A stretch of 64,000 bases of DNA from an uncultured Sutterella sp. (GCA_934255515.1 CAKQON010000001.1:1-64000); one strand, 5' to 3'. Counted from the first letter of the stretch, positions 32,019 through 43,207 are shown. Notes: generated from the sequence alone by a model not told the origin. A program made the numbers and translations.

Positions 32019-33257
32019 TCAATAGTCGCCGAGGAAGAAGGTCTTGAGCCCCCCGAGAAAGCTCATGCTTCGCCGCATTCCGAAGGCGCGCTCGGGGCCG
32101 GAGAGGCTCTCCTTCAGGGCACAGACCGCGAGTCCGGCGGCTACGGCGGCGTCGGAGCGCTGCAGAAGCGGGCTCTCGCCCTCGACCCGATCCGGAATTC
32201 CGATGCGCACGTGCTTGTCGAGAATAGCTTCCGCCTCTTCGCCGATGCCGCGCAGCATCGCGCCTCCACCCGTGAGCACCACGAGCTCGACCTGGTCGAG
32301 GACGCCGGCGTCGGCGAGCATCTTGCGGTAAATCCCGAAAAACTGCCGCACGCGCGAGGAGAGGGTCTTGACGAGGAGATCCCGCGCGTAAGGCCTTGTC
32401 GTGCGGCCGTGCACCTCGATCTGAACGATTTCGCCGGGAAGCACCTGCGACAGCCGGCATTCGCCCGAGCGGAGCTTCAGCGCCTCGGCGTCCTCAAGGC
32501 TGATGCCGAGAACGATCGCGAGGTCGCGCGTGAAGTGCTCCGCCCCCCAGGGACGAACGTCCGTGAAGAGAATCCGGCCCTCCCGAAAAACGATGAGGGA
32601 GGTCGTCTCCGCGCCGATGTCGATGAGCGCGGTGCCGCACGTCTTCTCGGTTTCCGAGAGCACAGCCTGCGCGGCCGCCCAGGGGTGAGGCTCGTAGTTG
32701 AGAAGTTCGAGCCCCACGCGCTGGATGGCATGCTTCAGATTATTGGCGTTCGTTCTCGAGCCGTATAGCGCATGCACGTCGGCCTCGAGCTTCTGCCCGA
32801 CGAGCCCCACGGGCTTGTCGGTCACAAGGTCGCCGCAGCGGTATCCCTGCGGGATCAATTTGAGAAGGCTCTCGCCCTTCATGTCGCGAAGCGCGGACTG
32901 CCGGGCATTCAATTCAGCCTGCTCGACATCCTCGCGCGTGACTTCGCGTCCGCGCAGCACCGTCTGCCCCGTGCAGTTGGCGCTTTTCAGTGTATGGCCG
33001 CCGATCGCCGCCCAGACGCCCGTAATCTCGACGCCCGCCGTGAAGCCCGCTTCACTCACGGCCTGACGGATCGACCCCACGGCAGCCGTGACGTCCACAA
33101 CGCAGCCGTTCCGGATGCCCGACGACGGCGTATTGCCGATGCCGATCACGCGCAGCATTTCCGGCTCATCCCCCGGACGGGCGACAAGGCAGAGCACCTT
33201 GTCGGAACCGACATCAAGGGCGGCGAAAAATTCCTTATTTTCCTTCTGCTGCTTCAT
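32019..33257 (-). CDS. ftsA: Cell division actin homologue FtsA
   Basis: Membrane anchor of the Z-ring. The 412-residue product begins FFAALDVGSDKVLCLVARPG with the actin phosphate-1 loop, has ALIDIGAETTSLIVF (phosphate 2) and VVLTGGGAMLRGI (adenosine motif), and ends in the amphipathic membrane-targeting helix FLGGLKTFFLGDY. The start codon overlaps the ftsQ stop as ATGA, so translation is coupled. Confidence 0.96.
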   Translation of the reverse strand: MKQQKENKEFFAALDVGSDKVLCLVARPGDEPEMLRVIGIGNTPSSGIRNGCVVDVTAAVGSIRQAVSEAGFTAGVEITGVWAAIGGHTLKSANCTGQTVLRGREVTREDVEQAELNARQSALRDMKGESLLKLIPQGYRCGDLVTDKPVGLVGQKLEADVHALYGSRTNANNLKHAIQRVGLELLNYEPHPWAAAQAVLSETEKTCGTALIDIGAETTSLIVFREGRILFTDVRPWGAEHFTRDLAIVLGISLEDAEALKLRSGECRLSQVLPGEIVQIEVHGRTTRPYARDLLVKTLSSRVRQFFGIYRKMLADAGVLDQVELVVLTGGGAMLRGIGEEAEAILDKHVRIGIPDRVEGESPLLQRSDAAVAAGLAVCALKESLSGPERAFGMRRSMSFLGGLKTFFLGDY

Positions 33258-34351
33258 GGCTCACTTCTGAACGTTCCGTGGGGGGTGTTTTCCTGCGCTT
33301 CAAGCTCCGTGCTGTCGGCGGAATCATCCGCATCCGAAGCGCTCTCCTGATCGTTGTCCGGGGAGAGCGCATCCGGTCCGGCCTGAGGAGCTTCCTGTGC
33401 CTGAGGGGCTTCCGGGGATTGAGCCGGTTTTTCTGCCGGCAGGGCAACGGACTCCTTCTTCTCCTCCGCCCGGGCATTTTCCTCCAGATAGGCTTCTAGC
33501 GCCTTTTTGTCCACCTTGCCTGCGGCAATGGCGCGCCGGTAGCGCGCGTCGATGGATGAGGGCGGACCGCCGAGGAGCTCTTCCATCCGGGGATAGGCTG
33601 CCGCCACCTGCCGAACGCGCTCCTCTACGGGAGATCCCGCCGTGTCGCGCCCGAGCTCCACACGGGTCGGCGGAATCCTCGGCCCTTGAATGACGAGCGA
33701 CCAGCTGCCCCGGTCCGAAAGCGAAAGCGCCGTAATGCGGAAGGGAAGGTCGCCGAAGAGCGACGTAAAGCGGCGGTAGCGCCTCAGAAGTTCCGGCACG
33801 TCCTCTGCCGCGCAGGAAAAGGTCGGAAGATTCCGGGCTTCCGCGCCTTCCTCGGGATTGGCAGAAAAGAGCTTTCCTTCAATGCTGATGAGACGTCCGT
33901 CCTCGAGCTGAGCCGCGGCCTCATAGACCGTGATATCGACTTCTATCCGATCGGGCCAGATGCGCCGCACGGACGCATGCTTCACCCAGGGAACGGTTTC
34001 CGCGGCCGCGCGCACGGCGGCAATGTCGGTCGTGAAGTAGGACTTCCCCTCGAGCTCGGGTTCGACGACTTCCTTGAGGCGCGGCAGAGGCACTTTCGCC
34101 GTATCGCCCTTCATCTCGAGCCGGTGGATCCTGACGTAGTCAAGCCCCGTCACGGCAGGGGCCGCCAGATAGGCGCCCGCCAGCGCGGCGGCGAAAAGGA
34201 GACCCGCGAGGCCCCGGATCAGGCTCCCCGAACGCCTTTTTTGAGGATGAGCGCCGCCCTCCGGCACGCTTGTCGTACCGGTGAGCGGGATCTGCTCGAG
34301 CGCCTCTCCTCTGTAGGAGAGGCTTCTCGGCGTGTTATTGAAGTCCTCCAC
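33254..34351 (-). CDS. ftsQ: Cell division protein FtsQ with an acidic C-terminal tail
   Basis: Bitopic protein of the FtsQLB complex that controls septal peptidoglycan synthesis. A short cytoplasmic head is followed by one membrane segment (about 47-65), a POTRA domain (VRIHRLEMKGDTAKVP onward) and the beta domain ending near residue 280. A low-complexity tail of some 70 residues, rich in Glu, Pro, Ala, Asp and Ser, follows to residue 365; E. coli FtsQ has 276 residues. It overlaps ftsA by four bases and lies 18 bases after ddl. Confidence 0.93.
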   Translation of the reverse strand: MEDFNNTPRSLSYRGEALEQIPLTGTTSVPEGGAHPQKRRSGSLIRGLAGLLFAAALAGAYLAAPAVTGLDYVRIHRLEMKGDTAKVPLPRLKEVVEPELEGKSYFTTDIAAVRAAAETVPWVKHASVRRIWPDRIEVDITVYEAAAQLEDGRLISIEGKLFSANPEEGAEARNLPTFSCAAEDVPELLRRYRRFTSLFGDLPFRITALSLSDRGSWSLVIQGPRIPPTRVELGRDTAGSPVEERVRQVAAAYPRMEELLGGPPSSIDARYRRAIAAGKVDKKALEAYLEENARAEEKKESVALPAEKPAQSPEAPQAQEAPQAGPDALSPDNDQESASDADDSADSTELEAQENTPHGTFRSEP

Positions 34352-34369
34352 GGCCCCGTGCTTTCCCGA

Positions 34370-35311
34370 TTAATCCGTTTGTGCGAGCCCGAGCACCCTG
34401 AGGCAGAGTTCGCCGTAATCGAGTCCTACGCTTCTCGCAGCCATCGGCACGAGCGAGTGCGGGGTCATCCCGGGCGACGTATTGATCTCAAGGAGCGCGA
34501 AGCCCCCGTCGGGACGGCGCATGGCATCGATGCGCGACCAGCCGCGGCAGCCGAGCGTGCGGAAGGCCTTCTCGCAGGCTTCGCGAAGTTCCTTCGACTC
34601 TTCGTCGGAGAGCTTTGCCGGGCATTCGTAGCGCACCGAATCGGTGTAGTACTTGTTCTGGAAGTCGTAGCTTCCTTCGGGCGCAATGATTTCAATGACG
34701 GGGAGCGCCTTGCCGTCGAGAACCGCAACCGTGAATTCGCGGCCCTGAATGTATTCCTCAGCGAGCACCTCATCCTCATCGCGCCTGGCCGCGTCCCTGA
34801 CGGCATCGCGGAGGCTCTCAAGCGTCAGCGCTTCGGGAAGAATCTTCGTGACGCCGATTGAGGAGCCGTCATGCCCGGGCTTCACCACAAGCCCGGTTTT
34901 CCCGAAGGCGTCGATGGCAGCAAGAAGCTCCGCATCGCTCGAGCGAGCGGAGAGCCTCGCGCCCGCCGGAACGGGAATGCCGGCGTCGACCCAGAGCGCC
35001 TTCGTCATTTCCTTGTCGATCGCAATCGCGGAAGCCGCAACGCCCGGCCCCGTATAGGGAAGCCCGAGGCAGTTGAGAAGCCCCTGAATGGATCCGTCCT
35101 CGCCGAGCTTTCCGTGAAGCGCGATGAAGGCCGCATCGTAGCCGCCTTCCTCGAGCATTCCGACGCTGTCCGATGCCGGATCCCAGACGTCCACTTCAAG
35201 ACCCTTCGCGCGAAGCGCGTCCGCGACGCCCTTTCCCGAAAGGAGCGACACCTCGCGCTCGGACGAAATGCCGCCCTGAAGCACCACCACGCGGCTGAGC
35301 ATACTGGCCAT
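34370..35311 (-). CDS. ddl: D-alanine--D-alanine ligase
   Basis: ATP-grasp ligase supplying D-Ala-D-Ala for the stem peptide. The 313-residue product has GGISSEREVSLLSG, FIALHGKLGEDGSIQG, GLVVKPGHDGSSIGVTK and the C-terminal metal-binding region LLEINTSPGMTPHSLVP. GGAG seven bases upstream supports the ATG. This is the DdlB position inside the dcw cluster, between murC and ftsQ. Confidence 0.96.
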   Translation of the reverse strand: MASMLSRVVVLQGGISSEREVSLLSGKGVADALRAKGLEVDVWDPASDSVGMLEEGGYDAAFIALHGKLGEDGSIQGLLNCLGLPYTGPGVAASAIAIDKEMTKALWVDAGIPVPAGARLSARSSDAELLAAIDAFGKTGLVVKPGHDGSSIGVTKILPEALTLESLRDAVRDAARRDEDEVLAEEYIQGREFTVAVLDGKALPVIEIIAPEGSYDFQNKYYTDSVRYECPAKLSDEESKELREACEKAFRTLGCRGWSRIDAMRRPDGGFALLEINTSPGMTPHSLVPMAARSVGLDYGELCLRVLGLAQTD

Positions 35312-35335
35312 AATTCCTCTCCTTAAATTCTCTAA

Positions 35336-36733
35336 TCAGGCAAGCCCGGCAATCTTCGGCGCCGCCTTGCCGATCGAACCCGCGCCCATCGTGATCACGA
35401 CGTCGCCGTCCTTCGCAATGGTGCGCACGCTTGCGGGCACATCCTCAACATTGACGACCACGGGCTCGTGATACCCCTGCGCGGCGATCGCCCGCGCAAG
35501 GTGCTCGCTGTCCGCGCCCTCGATCGGATCCTCGCCCGCCGGATAGACATTTGCGAGGACGAGCCCGTCGACGTCCTCGAGAACCTTCACGAAGGCGTCG
35601 AAGCAGTCGCGCGTGCGCGTATAGCGGTGGGGCTGGAAGGCCACGATGATGCGCCGGCCCGGGAATGCGCCGCGCACTGCCGCAAGCGTCGCCGCCATTT
35701 CATGCGGATGGTGGCCGTAGTCGTCGATCAGCGTGAAGCTTCCCGTGATTTTTCCTTCCGCATTTTTGATCGGAATGTCGCCGTACTGCGCGAAGCGCCT
35801 GCCGACGCCGCGGAATTCTAGAAGGCCCCGCACGATGTCGGCATCCTTCACGCCCGCAAGCGTTGCAATCGCGATGGCCGCGAGCGCATTCCTCACGTTG
35901 TGCACGCCCGGGAGATTGAGCGTCACGGGAAGCGGCGGATGATCGGGACGGAGCACCGTAAAGCGCATTTGCGTGCCCGAAGCCTCTACGTCGATCGCGC
36001 GGACGCTCGCTTCCGGGGTGAGGCCGTAGCCGATCACGGGCTTCGTCACCCGGGGACGGATCTCGCGCACGTTGGGGTCGTCCATGCAGAGAACCGCAAC
36101 GCCGTAGAAGGGAAGGCGCTCGAGGAAGTCGACGAAGGTGCTCTTCAGGCGTTCGAAATCATGCCCGTAGGTGTCCATGTGGTCTTCGTCGATGTTGGTG
36201 ACCGCCGAGATCACGGGCGTGAGGTTGAGGAAGGATGCGTCCGATTCGTCCGCTTCCGCGACGAGGAATTCGCCGGTCCCGAGGCGGGCATTCGCCCCCG
36301 CGGAATTGAGCTTCCCGCCGATCACGAAGGTGGGATCGAGCCCGCCAGCAGCGAGGAGCGACGCGGTCAGCGACGTCGTGGTGGTCTTTCCGTGCGCGCC
36401 CGCAATCGCGATGCCGCGCCTCAGGCGCATCAGTTCAGCGAGCATCACCGCGCGTGGCACGACGGGAATGCCGAGCTCGCGGGCGGCGACCACTTCCGGG
36501 TTGTCGGCCTTCACGGCCGAGGAAACAATCACGGCATCCGCACCACGGATGTGCTTTTTGTCGTGTCCGAGAAAAATGCGGGCCCCGAGCTCCTGCAGGC
36601 GCTCGGTGACGGGCGTGCGGGCAATGTCCGAGCCGCTGATGACGTAGCCGAGATTGAGGAGCACCTCGGCGATGCCGCTCATGCCCGCGCCGCCGATGCC
36701 AACGAAGTGGAGGTGATTAACGAGAAACTTCAC
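35336..36733 (-). CDS. murC: UDP-N-acetylmuramate--L-alanine ligase
   Basis: Adds L-Ala, the first stem-peptide residue, to UDP-MurNAc in the cytoplasm. The 465-residue product starts [20 protein letters not shown], a Rossmann-type UDP-binding motif, has the ATP loop [12 protein letters not shown] and the Mur ligase motif [11 protein letters not shown]. Typical length. It follows murG by 34 bases. Confidence 0.97.
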   Translation of the reverse strand: MKFLVNHLHFVGIGGAGMSGIAEVLLNLGYVISGSDIARTPVTERLQELGARIFLGHDKKHIRGADAVIVSSAVKADNPEVVAARELGIPVVPRAVMLAELMRLRRGIAIAGAHGKTTTTSLTASLLAAGGLDPTFVIGGKLNSAGANARLGTGEFLVAEADESDASFLNLTPVISAVTNIDEDHMDTYGHDFERLKSTFVDFLERLPFYGVAVLCMDDPNVREIRPRVTKPVIGYGLTPEASVRAIDVEASGTQMRFTVLRPDHPPLPVTLNLPGVHNVRNALAAIAIATLAGVKDADIVRGLLEFRGVGRRFAQYGDIPIKNAEGKITGSFTLIDDYGHHPHEMAATLAAVRGAFPGRRIIVAFQPHRYTRTRDCFDAFVKVLEDVDGLVLANVYPAGEDPIEGADSEHLARAIAAQGYHEPVVVNVEDVPASVRTIAKDGDVVITMGAGSIGKAAPKIAGLA

Positions 36734-36767
36734 GTTCTTTCCTTTGATGATTGTCTTTCCGCGGCCT

Positions 36768-37889
36768 TCAGTACTTTGCGCCTTCGCGCGCGGCGAGCGT
36801 CTCTTCGATTAGGTCGGCGACATTTTTGGCGGCATCGGGCACCGCAATGCTGCGGGCGGCTTCAGCCACCGGGAGAATCTTTTCGCGGGTCATGCCGGCA
36901 ATGAGCTCGGCCACATGATCGGCCGTGAACTGCGGCTGCTCGACGAGCCAGGCGGCGCCCCGGTCGGCGAGGTACTTCGCATTCCCGAGCTGATGCTTCG
37001 TCGTCTTCGCAATGAAGGGAACAAGGACGGCGGCCGCGCCCGCGGCGCAGAGTTCCGAGCAGCTCGTCGCCCCCGAGCGGCAGATGACGAGGTCGCTCTC
37101 GCGGTAGCGCGCGCCCATGTCGTCGATGAAGGGCACGACTTCGGCCTGGACGCCTAAGCGCGCATAGTGCTCGCGCACCGCTTCATCGCGGTTGCGTCCG
37201 GTCTGATGAAGGACGATCGGGCGGTTTTCAGGCGGAATCTTCGCGAGCGCTTCGGGGAGCACGTCGTTCAGAACCTGAGCGCCCAGGCTTCCGCCGAAAA
37301 CAAAGAGGCGGAGCGGCCCGAAGCGGCCGGCGAGGCGCTCGGCGGGCGGCGGGAGCGCCGCAATTTCCGCGCGCACGGGGTTGCCGGTGGTGTGCCCCTT
37401 CGTCCCCGCAAACGTGCGCGCGCCCCCGGCGAACCCGCAGGCGAGCGCGCTCGTGAAGGGCATAAGCGTGTTGGTGGACATGAGGAGATCGGCGTCGCAG
37501 TTCATGAGAACGATCGGGCGCTTGAGATTCTGTGCGGCGAAGCCCACCGGAACGGCGACGTAGCCCCCGGTCGAGAAGACGAGGTCGGGCTTGATCTTTT
37601 TAAGGAGCGCTCGGCTCTCCCAGATCGCCTTCAGCATCTTGATGCCGCCCTTGACGGCGCCCGCGAGCCCCTTGCCGCGCACGCCCTGGAAGTTGAGCGC
37701 ATGGAATTCAATGCCCTCGCGCCCGACGAGGCCGCCTTCCATGCCCGTCGTCGTGCCGATCCAGACGATTATCCAGCCGCGCTCCTTCATTACGCGCGCC
37801 ACGGCAAGGCCGGGCATCACATGCCCGCCCGTGCCGGCTGCGGCGATAACGAGCACGCGCTCTTTATTTGTATTCTTTTCCGTCGTCAC
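36768..37889 (-). CDS. murG: Lipid II synthase MurG (GlcNAc transferase)
   Basis: Membrane-associated glycosyltransferase converting lipid I to lipid II. The 373-residue product shows the G-loops [18 protein letters not shown] and [13 protein letters not shown] and the donor-binding [16 protein letters not shown]. The start is a GTG at 37889 that overlaps the ftsW stop (GTGA); a longer frame to 38069 lies inside ftsW and is a shadow. The acceptor-loop sequence ([16 protein letters not shown]) is typical. Confidence 0.95.
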   Translation of the reverse strand: MTTEKNTNKERVLVIAAAGTGGHVMPGLAVARVMKERGWIIVWIGTTTGMEGGLVGREGIEFHALNFQGVRGKGLAGAVKGGIKMLKAIWESRALLKKIKPDLVFSTGGYVAVPVGFAAQNLKRPIVLMNCDADLLMSTNTLMPFTSALACGFAGGARTFAGTKGHTTGNPVRAEIAALPPPAERLAGRFGPLRLFVFGGSLGAQVLNDVLPEALAKIPPENRPIVLHQTGRNRDEAVREHYARLGVQAEVVPFIDDMGARYRESDLVICRSGATSCSELCAAGAAAVLVPFIAKTTKHQLGNAKYLADRGAAWLVEQPQFTADHVAELIAGMTREKILPVAEAARSIAVPDAAKNVADLIEETLAAREGAKY

Positions 37890-39055
37890 ACCTGACCTCC
37901 ACGCATCAGAATTTTGTTTTCGCGGTCGACGCGCAGCAGGAGCCCGATGGCGATCATCGAAGAGAGGAGCGCCGAGCCGCCGAAGCTCACGAAGGGAAGC
38001 GTCAGCCCCTTCGTCGGAAACGCCCCTGAGGCAACGCCCACGTTGATGATCACCTGCACGCCGTACCAAAGCCCCACGCCCTCTGCGAGAAGTCCCGCGA
38101 AGTAGCGCTCGAGCTTGATTGCCTGGCGCCCGATTTCAAACGCCCGGCGAATGAGCCAGTAAAAAATGAAAAGGACAAAGATAACACCGGCAAAACCCGT
38201 CTCTTCGGCGATCACGGCCATGATGAAGTCCGTATGCGCCTCGGGAAGGTAATTAAGTTTTTCCACCGATCCGCCGAGTCCCACGCCGAAGAGTTCTCCG
38301 CGCCCGAAAGCAATGAGCGAGTGCGAGAGCTGATAGGACTGCCCGAGCACGTATTCCTCGCTCCAGGGGTCGAGGTAGGCAAGAACGCGCGAAAGCCGCC
38401 AGGGCGTCATGTAGATCATGAAGCCCACAAAGCCGATGACGACCGCACCCACCGAGAGGAAGATGTTCATGGAGAGGCCGCCCAGAAAGAGCACCCCCAT
38501 GATTTCCGCCGCCACGACCGCGGTTGCGCCGAGATCGGGCTGCTGCATCAGTAGAAAGGCGACGACGACCATCGGGATGGCAATCGGCGCAAAGCCCCGC
38601 GAGAAGGAATGCATGAATTCCTGGCGCTTCACGGTAAAGGCCGCGGCAAAGATGAGGGCACCCACCTTCACGAGCTCCGAAGCCTGAATCGAGAGGCCTG
38701 CAATCTGAATCCAGCGCCGCGCGCCGTTGACGCTTTTTCCCACAACAGGGAGAAAGACGATGCAGAGGAGAATGATGCACAGACCCCCGATGATGCCCGA
38801 CCACCGGAACCAGAAGGAAAGCGGCACCCGGTAGACGACGAGCGCCGTCGCTCCGGCGAGACCAATACTCGCCAGATGGCGCTTGAGCTCCCCTGTGTTG
38901 GCGGCGGCAAGCGCATCCCCGGCGCCTGAGGACGACGTGGCTGAAAAGACCATGACCGTCCCGAAGGCAAGGAGCGCCGCGACGCAAAAGATCGTTTCCC
39001 AGTCGACGCCGGGCGCGGAGAGGCGAAAGTCGTCGAACTCCTCAAAACGCGTCAC
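37886..39055 (-). CDS. ftsW: Septal peptidoglycan glycosyltransferase FtsW (SEDS)
   Basis: SEDS-family polymerase paired with FtsI. The 389-residue polytopic protein has about ten membrane segments and the family motifs GARRWIQIAGLSIQASELVK, PDLGATAVV and PEAHTDFIMAVIAEETG. It overlaps murD upstream (ATGA) and murG downstream (GTGA), so the three are translationally coupled. Confidence 0.95.
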   Translation of the reverse strand: MTRFEEFDDFRLSAPGVDWETIFCVAALLAFGTVMVFSATSSSGAGDALAAANTGELKRHLASIGLAGATALVVYRVPLSFWFRWSGIIGGLCIILLCIVFLPVVGKSVNGARRWIQIAGLSIQASELVKVGALIFAAAFTVKRQEFMHSFSRGFAPIAIPMVVVAFLLMQQPDLGATAVVAAEIMGVLFLGGLSMNIFLSVGAVVIGFVGFMIYMTPWRLSRVLAYLDPWSEEYVLGQSYQLSHSLIAFGRGELFGVGLGGSVEKLNYLPEAHTDFIMAVIAEETGFAGVIFVLFIFYWLIRRAFEIGRQAIKLERYFAGLLAEGVGLWYGVQVIINVGVASGAFPTKGLTLPFVSFGGSALLSSMIAIGLLLRVDRENKILMRGGQV

Positions 39056-40551
39056 GCTTCACTCTCCTCGCGCGCTCTGATCCGCGCGGCTTCCGCCTTG
39101 AAGCGTTCGCTTCTTTCCGCATAGTCTCGGAACATATCCCAGGAGGCGCAGGCGGGCGACAAAAGAATGATGTCGCCTTCGCGGCTTTCGCTCCAGAGCC
39201 AGTCGACGGCCGCTTCAAGGGTCGGGATTTTTTGGTAAGGCACGCCCGCGGCTTCGGCCGCACGGCCGATTTCGTCCGCATCCTTGCCGATGAGCGCCGC
39301 TGAGGCGGCGCGGCCCTTAAGCACATCGGCCAGAGGCGCAAAGTCCTGTCCCTTGCCGTCGCCCCCGAGAAGAATGAGGATTCGTCTTCCCTGGGCTGCA
39401 AGTCCCGCAACGGCGGCCGCTACGGCGCCGACATTGGTGCCCTTCGAATCGTCGATGAAGTCGCGGCCCTTTACCGTGCAGACGAGCTCCACGCGGTGGG
39501 GCTCGCCCTTATAGGTTCTGAGCGTTCCGATCGCCGCCTGCTGACTCACGCCGACGGCGCCCGTGAGGGCGAGCGCCGCGAGCGCGTTCATTGCATTGTG
39601 GCGGCCTCTGATCTGAAGTTCCGACTCCGGAAGATAGAGGATCTCCACTTCCATTTCGTCCATTGAGGAGAGCCAGAGTCCCTGAGAGGCGTGCGCCGCC
39701 ATCTCGAGCCCGAATTCTCCGGGCCGGGCGGGCTTCGAGGCGCCGAACGTTCTCAAAAGCGACGGGTTTTGGAGTTCCCTCTTCGTCCATTCGAGCGCGA
39801 GCTGATCCTCGCGGTTCCCGACGCGGACGGTGTCGGGCGAGAAAATTCTTGCCTTCGCCGCCGCATAGGCTTCCATGGAGCCGTGCCAGTTGATGTGGTC
39901 TTCCGTGATGTTGAGAAGCGCCGCCGCATCGCACCGGAGCGTATGCGTCGTATCAAGCTGGAAGCTCGAGAGCTCAAGCACCCAGAGGTCGGGGAGTTCC
40001 CCCGCGTCCTCGGCCTTCAGAAGCTCCGTCACGGCATTGGGACCGATGTTCCCGGCTGCAATGGTTCTGAGACCAGCCGCTTCGCCGATTTTTGCCGTGA
40101 GGCTCGTCGTGGTCGTCTTGCCGTTCGTGCCGGTAATGCCGATCACTTTCGGCGCGTAGCCGGAAGTCTTCCGGAGATGCGCGAGTTCCTGCGCGAAGAG
40201 TTCAATTTCCCCGGCAACCGGAACGCCGGAGCTTCTGGCGGCAGCGCAGAGCGACGCCGCAGGACCGAACCACGGCGAGATGCCGGGCGACATCACGACG
40301 AGGTCGACGCCTTCGGGGAGAGACTCCGGGATGCCGCCGAGCGAGACTGAAATTCCCGGATGCGCGGAGAGGAACCCCTCCAGACCCGGCACCTTCTCCC
40401 GGGAGTCGCAGGCCGAAGCCAGCCAGCCGCGCCGCAGAAGGTACTCGAGCGAAGCGCGCCCGGATGCGCCGAGCCCCGCGACAAGCGCGCGGCGGCCACT
40501 GCCCATCGCGGCGTCAAGCTTCAGATAGGCCTCATCGGAAGAATCAAACAT
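39052..40551 (-). CDS. murD: UDP-N-acetylmuramoylalanine--D-glutamate ligase
   Basis: Adds D-Glu to UDP-MurNAc-L-Ala. The 499-residue product has a UDP-binding Rossmann domain (ALVAGLGASGRASLEYL), the ATP loop [14 protein letters not shown], the Mur ligase motif NITEDHINWHG and DSKGTNVGA near the C-terminal domain. Slightly longer than E. coli MurD (438). It follows mraY by 23 bases. Confidence 0.96.
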   Translation of the reverse strand: MFDSSDEAYLKLDAAMGSGRRALVAGLGASGRASLEYLLRRGWLASACDSREKVPGLEGFLSAHPGISVSLGGIPESLPEGVDLVVMSPGISPWFGPAASLCAAARSSGVPVAGEIELFAQELAHLRKTSGYAPKVIGITGTNGKTTTTSLTAKIGEAAGLRTIAAGNIGPNAVTELLKAEDAGELPDLWVLELSSFQLDTTHTLRCDAAALLNITEDHINWHGSMEAYAAAKARIFSPDTVRVGNREDQLALEWTKRELQNPSLLRTFGASKPARPGEFGLEMAAHASQGLWLSSMDEMEVEILYLPESELQIRGRHNAMNALAALALTGAVGVSQQAAIGTLRTYKGEPHRVELVCTVKGRDFIDDSKGTNVGAVAAAVAGLAAQGRRILILLGGDGKGQDFAPLADVLKGRAASAALIGKDADEIGRAAEAAGVPYQKIPTLEAAVDWLWSESREGDIILLSPACASWDMFRDYAERSERFKAEAARIRAREESEA

Positions 40552-40574
40552 GATGCGTCTCTTCGAAAAGAAAA

Positions 40575-41729
40575 TCAGCGGATTTTGAGCGTGGAAAGTC
40601 CGATCAGAACAAGAATGAAGGTAATGATCCAGAAGCGGGTCACCACCTGCGTTTCCTTCCAGCCCTTCAGTTCAAAGTGGTGATGAATGGGGGCCATGAG
40701 GAAGACGCGCTTGCCGTGCGAAAGCCGGAAGTAGGTGGTCTGAATCATGACGGAGAGGGTCTCCGCCACAAAGACGCCGCCCATCACGGCAAGCACCAGC
40801 TCCTGACGGGCAATGACCGCCATCGTTCCGAGACAGCCGCCAAGCGCGAGCGCGCCCACGTCGCCCATGAAGACCTGCGCCGGATGCGCGTTGAACCAGA
40901 GGAAGGCGAGTCCCGCGCCCGCGAGCGCACCCGCAATGACGACGAGTTCGCCCGCGCCCGGGATGTAGGGGAAGATCAGGTAGGAGGAGAAGTCGGGGCG
41001 TCCGACCACATAGGCGAAGACGCCCAGAGCCATGCCGACCAGCACGGTCGGGAGGATGGCGAGGCCGTCAAGGCCGTCCGTGAGATTCACGGCATTGCTC
41101 GAGCCCACGATCACGACGTACGTGAAGACCATGAAGCCGATCAGCCCGAAGGGGAGCGCAATGTCCTTGAAGCACGGAATAAGAAGATGAATGTTGGGCG
41201 TGAGGTCGAGCGGGAAGCGCGCGTCGTACCACTTCGAGAGCGCCTCGGCGAAGGTGCCGCCCGGTTCAACCGAGAGCGCGAGCGCAAGGTAGAAGGCGGC
41301 GACGAGCCCGATCACGGACTGCCAGCCGAATTTCTCCTTCGCGCTCATGCCTCTGGGGTTGTGGTGCACGACCTTGCGGTAGTCGTCGATCCAGCCGATC
41401 GCGCCGTAGCCGAGCGTAACGAAAAGCACGACCCAGATGAAGCGGTTCGAGAGATCCGCCCAGAGGAGAGTTGAGACCGTGATGCCGAAGAGAATGAGGG
41501 CGCCGCCCATGGTGGGCGTCCCGTCCTTCACGAGGTGCGTCTGTGGCCCGTTCGTGCGCACCGCCTGCCCGAAGTGAAGCTTCTTAAGTTCCCGGATCAT
41601 CCAGGGACCGAAGGCGAAGCCGATCACGAGCGCCGTAAAGCAGGCAAGGAGGGCGCGCAGCGTCAGGTAGTTGAAGATGCCGAAGCCCGACCAGCTGGAG
41701 GAGAGCGAGCGGAAAAGTTCAAGAAGCAT
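40575..41729 (-). CDS. mraY: Phospho-MurNAc-pentapeptide translocase MraY
   Basis: Makes lipid I at the inner membrane. The 384-residue polytopic protein contains the Asp-rich signatures [17 protein letters not shown] and [14 protein letters not shown], the [20 protein letters not shown] segment and the C-terminal [15 protein letters not shown] motif. The order murF-mraY-murD is the normal dcw order. Confidence 0.97.
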   Translation of the reverse strand: MLLELFRSLSSSWSGFGIFNYLTLRALLACFTALVIGFAFGPWMIRELKKLHFGQAVRTNGPQTHLVKDGTPTMGGALILFGITVSTLLWADLSNRFIWVVLFVTLGYGAIGWIDDYRKVVHHNPRGMSAKEKFGWQSVIGLVAAFYLALALSVEPGGTFAEALSKWYDARFPLDLTPNIHLLIPCFKDIALPFGLIGFMVFTYVVIVGSSNAVNLTDGLDGLAILPTVLVGMALGVFAYVVGRPDFSSYLIFPYIPGAGELVVIAGALAGAGLAFLWFNAHPAQVFMGDVGALALGGCLGTMAVIARQELVLAVMGGVFVAETLSVMIQTTYFRLSHGKRVFLMAPIHHHFELKGWKETQVVTRFWIITFILVLIGLSTLKIR

Positions 41730-41782
41730 GATTCCAGTGCGATTGGTTTTGTCTAAAAATTCTTTTCCCCTGAGGGAATCGG

Positions 41783-43186
41783 TTATTTGCCGCTGAGGAC
41801 ATCCACGATCTTCGAGAATCCCGCGCTGTGGCTTGCCTTGACGACGATGGCGCCGCCTTCCGCCTTGAGTTCGGGCAAGGCATCAATCAGCTCGTCGCGG
41901 TCGCGAAATGCCCGGCAGCGGTCGCCGTCGATCCCGAAGGCAAGAGCCCCGGCGCGCGCTTTTTCGCCCGCCGTCCAGAAATAATCAATGCCGAGGCGCT
42001 TCGCTTCCGCGCCCACTTCGGCATGCCACTTTTCGCTCGAGGGACCGAGCTCGGCCATGTCGCCGAAGATGAAGATCCGCGGCGCCTTTTCGCGGGCAAG
42101 CATCCTGAGCGACGCGATCGCGCTGTCGGGATTGCAGTTGTAGGCGTCGTCGATCAGGGTCGCCCCGCCGAAGCGCTCCGCCGCCTGCTGGCGGGCGCCG
42201 CGCCCGGGAAGGGCCTCGAAGCTTTCGAGCGCCTCGCGGATGACTTCCGGGGCGATGTCCTGAATGAGCGCTGCGGCAGCGGCCGCAGCAGCATTCCTCG
42301 CGTTGTGAAGGCCCGCGATTCTGAGCGCAATCTGGAAGCTCTGCTTCACTCCCTCGAGCGCAAGCGCCCCGTCGGCATCGAGCCTGCACATGAGGTCGGC
42401 GGGAACAGCCGGATCAAAGGAAAAGGTGAAGGACTTCACGCCGCGCGCAAGCGCGAGCGACGCCCAGATGTCCGAGCACGGGTCGTCGGCCGGAAAGACC
42501 GCGCGGCCGCTCTCGGAAAGCGCGGCAATGAGGAGTCCGTTTTCGCTCGCCGTTTCGGCAACCGTTTCGAGGAACGCCTGATGTTCACGCTGCGCATTGG
42601 TGAGGACCGCAACCGTCGGACGGATCATGTCGGCAAGGGCCGCCATCTCGCCCCGGTGATTCATGCCGGCCTCAACCACCGCCGCGCGGTGCCGGAACCG
42701 CAGGCCCATGAGCGTATGCGATACGCCGATGTCGTTGTTGAAGTTTCCTTCGGTCGCGAGCATTTCGTCCGCGCCCCAGCGCCTGCGCAGAATGGCCGCG
42801 ACCATCTGCGTGGTGGTGGTTTTGCCGTTGCTGCCGCCCACTGCGGTGAGATTGCAGGAGAAGCGGGCGCGCCAGGCGCGCGCAATCCTCGCGAGCGCGC
42901 GCCGCGCGTTCCTCACGATGATCTGCGCGGCATCCGCGCCGTGAATTTCATGCTCGACCACGAGGCAGATGGCTCCCGCTTCGGAAGCCTTCTTCGCATA
43001 GTCGTGACCGTCAAAGCGCTCGCCGGGGATGGCGACGAAGACGTCGCCTTCGCCCGCTTCGCGGGAGTCGGTTGTAATGCGCTTCCAGCTCCATTCCAGA
43101 TGGTGATGATGGAGCCTCAGGCCCACAGTTTCCTCTGCGAGCGCGTCCTTAAGCCAGCCGAGCGTTTCCGGATGATCCATTTCCAT
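41783..43186 (-). CDS. murF: UDP-MurNAc-tripeptide--D-Ala-D-Ala ligase
   Basis: Completes the UDP-MurNAc-pentapeptide. The 467-residue product shows [25 protein letters not shown], the ATP loop [14 protein letters not shown], and [10 protein letters not shown] with FGDMAELG in the C-terminal half. All are MurF hallmarks. It lies 21 bases after murE. Confidence 0.96.
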   Translation of the reverse strand: MEMDHPETLGWLKDALAEETVGLRLHHHHLEWSWKRITTDSREAGEGDVFVAIPGERFDGHDYAKKASEAGAICLVVEHEIHGADAAQIIVRNARRALARIARAWRARFSCNLTAVGGSNGKTTTTQMVAAILRRRWGADEMLATEGNFNNDIGVSHTLMGLRFRHRAAVVEAGMNHRGEMAALADMIRPTVAVLTNAQREHQAFLETVAETASENGLLIAALSESGRAVFPADDPCSDIWASLALARGVKSFTFSFDPAVPADLMCRLDADGALALEGVKQSFQIALRIAGLHNARNAAAAAAAALIQDIAPEVIREALESFEALPGRGARQQAAERFGGATLIDDAYNCNPDSAIASLRMLAREKAPRIFIFGDMAELGPSSEKWHAEVGAEAKRLGIDYFWTAGEKARAGALAFGIDGDRCRAFRDRDELIDALPELKAEGGAIVVKASHSAGFSKIVDVLSGK

Positions 43187-43207
43187 TTCTTCTCTCCGCC
43201 TGAAGGC

